From Chlamydiia bacterium (lineage in GTDB: Bacteria > Chlamydiota > Chlamydiia > Chlamydiales > GCA-2402025), in contig JAJACS010000018.1 of the NCBI GenBank assembly GCA_022601395.1, positions 1 to 37,821 of the forward strand: 37,821 nucleotides of DNA, given 5' to 3'. Shown here one piece after another: positions 33,330 to 37,821 of this stretch. Under the pieces are notes generated by a model. That model had not been told where the DNA came from. It saw only the letters and a program-made list of their open reading frames with translations, and made no database searches. Position 1 is the first letter of the stretch. Every line of letters begins with the position of its first letter. The position numbers and the translations under genes are program-made.

Positions 33330-35666
33330 CTAACTTGAACTTTTTTTTTGAGCAAGCTCTGCCACCTTGGCCACTAATACACTTACTTGATGTTCTATGT
33401 CAGCTAATGAAGCTGAAAGAGTGGTTACAGTTGAAGAAAGTTCTCTATGCTTTGCCATCTCATCTATCTCGCCCCCTAGATTAGGGGTCTCCATAAGGTC
33501 TCCCTTACTTGCGCCTTCTATACCTTCTTCAGCAAATGCATTAATGCCCCTTTGAGCTTCTTGAGCTTTAGAAGCAGCCTCAGCTATTTGGCTTTTAACT
33601 TCTGCAATTTGCTCTTTTAGTGCTGCTTTATCTGAGGCAAGCTTTGCTTCTACTTGCTCTTTCCTTTCTAGAAGATCTGCGAGAGTAGCTCTTAAGTTAG
33701 GCACTTCACTGACTTTTGCTCTTAAGTCCTTAACGGAATCTTCTTCTGACCATGTCAAAGTAAATGGAACAGGGCTTACCTCCTCTTCTTCTTCACCGCG
33801 ATCTAAATGTACAACATTGATAGCTCTCATTAGATCCTGGTACTCAAGAGTAGCTTTTTCATGATCAGCTTTGTCAGAAGCTAGTCGTTCAAAAAAAGCG
33901 GTCTTTTCAGCTTGATGTTCTTTTAAAACGCCTGTAAGCGCAAGGTTCAGCTGAAGATGCGTTGCGCGGATAGCTTCCATTGCATGGCTTGCAGCTGCAG
34001 TCTGAGCACGAATTTCACTGTTGGATGCCTCAGGTTTTAGTGCTGGTTCTTCAAAAACTTTTCCTTCACTATTAATAAGATCAACAAGTTCAGCAGGAGT
34101 TAAAGCTACGTCTTCTTCACCAGCAGGACCATGTATTTCTGTGGCTTCTAATTCTCTGGGATCTACAGCGCTAGAAACTTTTCCACCTGTTTCTTCAGAA
34201 GGTAGTTTCATATCTTCTGTAAGAGCTTCTATTTGACCTAGGGTAGCAGCGGCTTCTTCTTTTATTTTTTCAAACTCTGCTCTAGTGTTCTCTAAAGCTT
34301 CACAAAGCGTTTTGTTGGCCCGTTTTGCTTCAGTAACTTTCTCATTTAACTCTACGATTCTTTCTTGCAGCACATGATTCTCAAGTGACATGTTCTGCAT
34401 ACGTAGAGCAAGCCCCATTACCTCATCATCACAGCCATCAATAATTACCGGTTCACTCTCAGGATGTAAACTGCTGCTATCAATTGAGACACCGCTTCCT
34501 ACTGTTAAGTCTCTAAGAGAAGCTTCAAGCTTTTGCATCTCAGCAGTTAACTCCTCTTTTTTTGAAGTGGCTTCTTGACTATCTCTTGCGTACTGTTCTT
34601 CTGTAATCTGAGGAAGTCCTCCTTCAAAGAAACGAGCTTTATATGCGTCGTGTTCATCTCTTAACTTTGGTAAACGATCAGTAAATCGTGCTCCGATTAA
34701 AGGAAGCATGCTTTGTAGTGTATGTAAATAGGCGAGTCTTCCTTTATCAGTACAATACTCGTACTGCTCTAAGAGGTCAGCTGCTGAACCTTCTGCAGGT
34801 TTTGTTAAACTGGTGAACTTAGTAATTGTGGAGCCAACTTCTGTTGCAAATGCTTCTATCTCAACTTTAGCTCTTTCCCCACTCTGCAAAATGTCGTGTT
34901 CTTTTGCTACAAGTTGGTCTACATGGTCACCGTTTATCACTTCAATTCCTCTTTCTCTTAATAGAGCGTATACTTTAATTCTATCATATGCCCTATTGAG
35001 ATCAAACTGAGCGATTCTACACGTACTAAGTTTCCCTGCTGTTTCTACAACACGATTAAAAGTCGTTGCAAAATCGTGAGTTTCTGATGCACCTTCTGGT
35101 GCTTCGTAAACTATAGGATGACCTCCAGTCAGTACTCCAAATGCTCTCCATGTGCAGGATAATACAGTTGCTCTAGTTGACGGAGCTAAAGATGCCTTGC
35201 AATCTTTAATTCTTACTTCTAGTCTACCCATTAAAGCTTCATAAGATGTAGCCATTTTTCTTAGTTCAATAAGTTGTTTGCTGCAGTAAGTAGAAGCCGG
35301 CACTTTTGCAAGATCCTCATCTTCATCCTGTAGCGCAGCAGGAGAATCTTGTTTAGTTGCTACAGTTCTCTCAAAGTCAGCAATTGTCTTACTTATAGCT
35401 CCGAGCTCTTCACCGAGGGTAGCTAGAAGGGCTTCAGCCTCATTAATCGTCCCTGTTTCCCCATGTTTTACTCTTAAAGCTTCTATAGTTGCGTCGCCAT
35501 ATCTTGTATGACTGGATACTGATAAAGCGTTACAAGTAACATTTGCTTCTCTAGCTTCTCCAATATCTGCGAACGTATCTCTTCGCTCTCCAAGTTTTTC
35601 ATGAAAAGTTGTGAACGCAGTAGTATATTTATGTAGCTTGGATTCTGTTTGTAGTGATGATGCCAT
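33330..35666 (-). CDS. Large coiled-coil protein; probable secreted effector
   Basis: A 778-residue acidic, Ala/Glu-rich protein with no signal peptide or membrane segment. The N-terminus MASSLQTESKLHKYTT is Ser/Thr-rich. Coiled coils are likely at about 370-395, 420-490 (LENHVLQERIVELNEKV), 655-715 (LLERKEQVEAKLASDKAAL) and 735-775. They are separated by acidic Pro/Ser linkers such as GEEEEEVSPVP. The first 100 residues (AFTTFHEKLGERRDTF) may be distantly related to the start of the histone-like protein upstream (LFTSTFGSFQETSQSI), but the match is weak. GGAG precedes the ATG at good distance. The gene lies downstream of a terminator, so it has its own promoter. Family unknown; structural or host-scaffold mimicry is possible. 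Confidence 0.75.
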   Translation of the reverse strand: MASSLQTESKLHKYTTAFTTFHEKLGERRDTFADIGEAREANVTCNALSVSSHTRYGDATIEALRVKHGETGTINEAEALLATLGEELGAISKTIADFERTVATKQDSPAALQDEDEDLAKVPASTYCSKQLIELRKMATSYEALMGRLEVRIKDCKASLAPSTRATVLSCTWRAFGVLTGGHPIVYEAPEGASETHDFATTFNRVVETAGKLSTCRIAQFDLNRAYDRIKVYALLRERGIEVINGDHVDQLVAKEHDILQSGERAKVEIEAFATEVGSTITKFTSLTKPAEGSAADLLEQYEYCTDKGRLAYLHTLQSMLPLIGARFTDRLPKLRDEHDAYKARFFEGGLPQITEEQYARDSQEATSKKEELTAEMQKLEASLRDLTVGSGVSIDSSSLHPESEPVIIDGCDDEVMGLALRMQNMSLENHVLQERIVELNEKVTEAKRANKTLCEALENTRAEFEKIKEEAAATLGQIEALTEDMKLPSEETGGKVSSAVDPRELEATEIHGPAGEEDVALTPAELVDLINSEGKVFEEPALKPEASNSEIRAQTAAASHAMEAIRATHLQLNLALTGVLKEHQAEKTAFFERLASDKADHEKATLEYQDLMRAINVVHLDRGEEEEEVSPVPFTLTWSEEDSVKDLRAKVSEVPNLRATLADLLERKEQVEAKLASDKAALKEQIAEVKSQIAEAASKAQEAQRGINAFAEEGIEGASKGDLMETPNLGGEIDEMAKHRELSSTVTTLSASLADIEHQVSVLVAKVAELAQKKSSS

Positions 35667-35797
35667 AATCGTCTCCAGACTTTGTTTAAATTACTAAGAG
35701 TAACCACCTTGAGAGGCAGTTGATTTACTAAAATGTTTAAAGTGGCGCAACAATATCCTGACAAATTCTTAATATGCAAGAGAAAATGAAATTTTTT

Positions 35798-35838
35798 TTG
35801 AAAAAGAAAAAAGGAGATGCTTTTGCAAGCATCTCCTT
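35798..35838 (-). terminator. Rho-independent terminator of the histone-like gene
   Basis: Perfect 10-base arms AAGGAGATGC (35811-35820) and GCATCTCCTT (35829-35838) with an eight-base loop. On the minus strand it is followed by TTTTTTCTTTTTC. A textbook terminator, 75 bases past the stop at 35912. Confidence 0.9.
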
Positions 35839-35911
35839 CATGTTGGGTGGTTTTATAAAGAAGGGGAATTCTTTACTAACCTTTTCGGTTTAGTGTAGTT
35901 TTTTAGAAGCT

Positions 35912-37783
35912 CTAGAATCCAAGGCGATCTGGAGCTTTTCTTACTCTTGAGCCTCTTCTAGTTGGTGCAGAAGGCTCAGTAGCTACTTTTTTTGCTCTTT
36001 TCTTTCTTGCTTTAGGAGCAGTTACTACTGGAGTCTCTTTTTGAATCACTGGTGCTACTTCTTCTGCAACAACCGGAGTAGCTTTTCTTGGAGATCTTCT
36101 CCTTGGTGCTGTTGCCTTAGGAGTTTTCTCTTTTACAGCTCTTTTTGTAGCTTTTGCTTTTCTTGGAGATCTTCTCTTTGGTGCAGCAGCTTGTTGTATC
36201 TCTTCAGCTTCTTTCTCAGCTACCATTTTTTTAAGAGCTTCCATTGGCTCTTTGTATGGGCTGTTTTCAGAAACTTCGAATCCAAGTCTACTTGGAGCTG
36301 CTCTTGTTCTTGAGCTTCTTCTTACAGTAGCTGGAGCTTCTTGAACTGGAGCTTCTGCTTTTTTAGATCTCTTTTTCTTTGTAGCTTTTTTAGCTACTTT
36401 AGCATTAGCAGCTTCTTGCTCTGCAATACGTCTTCTTTGCGCGGCTGCTGGGAATAGAACTGCCAGTGGGATATCATCCTCTGGATCACTATCTTCAGCG
36501 TCTGAGCTTGGTGCAGTTTTATCGTACTCAGCTGTGATTGCATCTAGCTCTTTTTGAAGCTCAGCATATGGACTCTTTTTAGAAGCTTCGAATCCAAGGC
36601 GATCTGGCGTATTTCTTGTTCTCTTACTTGTTCTCAAAGGAGCTGTTGCAGGTTTTGCTGGAGCTTTCTTCTTGCGAGATGGTTTTTTTGTAAGAGTTAC
36701 TGGTGCAGTTTCATCACCTGTTTCAACAAGGTTAGATGCTTCTAGCTGCGCTAGGAACTCTGCAGCTCTCTCTGCATCACTTACAGAAGCCTCGTCATCA
36801 GAAGTATCTGTTTCTGGAGCTCTGTTTCTTTCTGATCTTCTAAGAGGAGTCTTAGTCTCTATTATCTGGACTTCTTGAACGTCATCTTCAGGATCAGTTT
36901 CTGCATCAGTTGACATAGGTGGAGCTGTAGCGGCTTTCATGATCAAATCAAGATCTTTTTGCAACTGTCTTTGCTCTGCAAGCACTCTAGATACGTACTC
37001 AGTGTCAGCTTTCTTGCTTGGTTGAGCAATAGGAGCTTCATCAGCTTCTGTATCTGTAGTGTCAGAATCAGTATCTAGACCATCTTCAGTATCAAGGCCG
37101 TCATCTGATCCAATAGCTGAATCATCATCAGTTTCTATGTCACCAGCTTGTGGTAGTTCGTATTGATCCCTACTTAAAGAATTAGGAACATGAGGTGCTA
37201 CAGCATCTTCGAACTGTGCAGCTTCAATAGGTGAGCTTTTGAATGTAGCGCTGATTAAACCTTGGAACCAGCCTCTATTTTCAATATAGCCTTGAAGACT
37301 ATCTAAGCTTTTTGTAAGACCTGTAATCTCTTTTTGCATCGTAGCTTCTTCTTGGATAAGCTTTCCAAGGTCTTTCATAAGCTGCTTTCTAAAAAGTGGT
37401 AGATCTTTTTGTGCTTTGTCGATTTTTCCACCAAGACCATCTATGATCCCTAAACTATCGATTGTAGCGATTGTATAGGAGTCAATTGGGTTTCTATTTG
37501 TGAAATCAGCAGCATCTTTTACTGCCTTGATTACTTGCGTAAGTGCTAGCTTGTTTGCAACAAGAGTCTGTGCCTGCATGTTAATCTGATGTGCCATGCC
37601 GTGCAACTCTCTTGGGTGCATTTCTCTTAAATTATCTGCTTGAGCGTTTAAACGAGCTTGATCAGCTCTTACCCTAAGTCCTGCAATCGATTGACTCGTT
37701 TCTTGGAAACTGCCAAAAGTAGATGTAAAGAGCGCGTGTGCTTCTTCAAATCTATTTGTGAACGATGTGCTTTGTAAAACCAT
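35912..37783 (-). CDS. Histone-like protein with HMGN-like RRSxR repeats; candidate nucleomodulin
   Basis: A 623-residue protein in two parts. Residues 1-200 form a helical domain without signal peptide (VLQSTSFTNRFEEAHALF at the start). From 210 on it is low complexity, alternating acidic Ser/Thr/Asp stretches (214-249, 291-340, 426-438) with very basic ones. Four related motifs occur: PLRRSERNRAP (313-323), PLRTSKRTRNTPDRLGF (382-398), VRRSSRTRAAPSRLGF (487-502) and TRRGSRVRKAPDRLGF (608-623, the exact C-terminus). Two SPRK motifs (KRRSPRKAK 536-544, RRRSPRKAT 561-569) resemble histone H1 tails or AT-hooks, and lysine clusters could be nuclear localisation signals. It differs from chlamydial Hc1/Hc2 by its N-terminal domain and acidic blocks. 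The ribosome binding site is AAGGG, with a TATAAT box just upstream. DNA or nucleosome binding, in the bacterium or the host nucleus, is inferred. Confidence 0.82.
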   Translation of the reverse strand: MVLQSTSFTNRFEEAHALFTSTFGSFQETSQSIAGLRVRADQARLNAQADNLREMHPRELHGMAHQINMQAQTLVANKLALTQVIKAVKDAADFTNRNPIDSYTIATIDSLGIIDGLGGKIDKAQKDLPLFRKQLMKDLGKLIQEEATMQKEITGLTKSLDSLQGYIENRGWFQGLISATFKSSPIEAAQFEDAVAPHVPNSLSRDQYELPQAGDIETDDDSAIGSDDGLDTEDGLDTDSDTTDTEADEAPIAQPSKKADTEYVSRVLAEQRQLQKDLDLIMKAATAPPMSTDAETDPEDDVQEVQIIETKTPLRRSERNRAPETDTSDDEASVSDAERAAEFLAQLEASNLVETGDETAPVTLTKKPSRKKKAPAKPATAPLRTSKRTRNTPDRLGFEASKKSPYAELQKELDAITAEYDKTAPSSDAEDSDPEDDIPLAVLFPAAAQRRRIAEQEAANAKVAKKATKKKRSKKAEAPVQEAPATVRRSSRTRAAPSRLGFEVSENSPYKEPMEALKKMVAEKEAEEIQQAAAPKRRSPRKAKATKRAVKEKTPKATAPRRRSPRKATPVVAEEVAPVIQKETPVVTAPKARKKRAKKVATEPSAPTRRGSRVRKAPDRLGF

Positions 37784-37804
37784 TTTTTTTACCCTTAATT
37801 ATGT

Positions 37805-37810
37805 ATTATA
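37805..37810 (-). promoter_or_regulatory. Predicted -10 box of the histone-like gene
   Basis: The minus strand reads TATAAT about 21 bases before the ATG at 37783, followed by AAGGG as ribosome binding site. The -35 would lie beyond the window edge. Confidence 0.4.
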
Positions 37811-37821
37811 ATTTTATTGTT

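Noticed and set aside
35912..37783. Simple annotation as chlamydial histone Hc2
   Set aside because: Hc2 is shorter and uniformly Lys/Ala/Arg-rich. This protein has a folded N-terminal domain, acidic blocks and specific RRSxR repeats.

Overview
The window is an AT-rich, gene-dense stretch of bacterial chromosome or large plasmid that most resembles an environmental (amoeba-associated) member of the Chlamydiota. The reasons are cumulative. There are two chlamydial-style OppA lipoproteins with no permease beside them, a secretin whose N0 domain looks like those of chlamydial secretins (from memory), and several ankyrin, coiled-coil and histone-like proteins that look like host-directed effectors. 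Many genes are unrecognisable and have Ser/Thr-rich N-termini without signal peptides, as is common for type III secretion substrates. A species cannot be named from the sequence alone. I see no tRNA, rRNA, insertion sequence or CRISPR array.

Layout. (1) 1-3969, plus strand: a tightly coupled TolC / EmrA-like adaptor / EmrB-like transporter operon, a complete tripartite efflux pump whose TolC gene is cut by the left edge. (2) 3966-7531, minus: two paralogous ankyrin-type proteins separated by a strong terminator. (3) 7837-10050, minus: a three-gene operon of a short secretin and two small unknown proteins. (4) 10254-17939, both strands: an S9 prolyl-oligopeptidase-family peptidase, a class I methyltransferase coupled to a patatin-like phospholipase, a small exported unknown, a 722-residue putative toxin or effector, a DUF2227/YdjM-like membrane protein, and a nucleoside diphosphate kinase with a signal peptide. 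At least four of these carry an N-terminal export signal. (5) 17908-27651, minus: an ankyrin effector, a large unknown, two OppA lipoproteins and two paralogous membrane-anchored kinase-like proteins. (6) 27743-29290, plus: a second 14-segment drug-type transporter, divergent from the kinase-like pair. (7) 29440-37783: an effector-like block containing a possible degenerate CX5R phosphatase-like protein, a small unknown whose ribosome binding site lies in a perfect hairpin, a protein built of internal repeats, a coiled-coil protein and a histone-like or chromatin-mimic protein.

The genes make most sense as a host-interaction and nutrient-uptake region: peptide capture (OppA) and peptide breakdown (S9 peptidase), drug or metabolite export, lipid attack (patatin), secretion machinery (secretin) and a set of probable effectors. 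The most striking observation is the 623-residue protein at 35912-37783. It carries four Arg-Ser-Arg motifs, three of them with RR-x-S or RRS-x-R spacing like the nucleosome-binding motif of eukaryotic HMGN proteins, plus two SPRK/AT-hook-like motifs, several lysine clusters and acidic Ser/Thr-rich patches. It is a candidate nucleomodulin. A second notable feature is that all five convergent gene junctions in the window overlap at their 3' ends.
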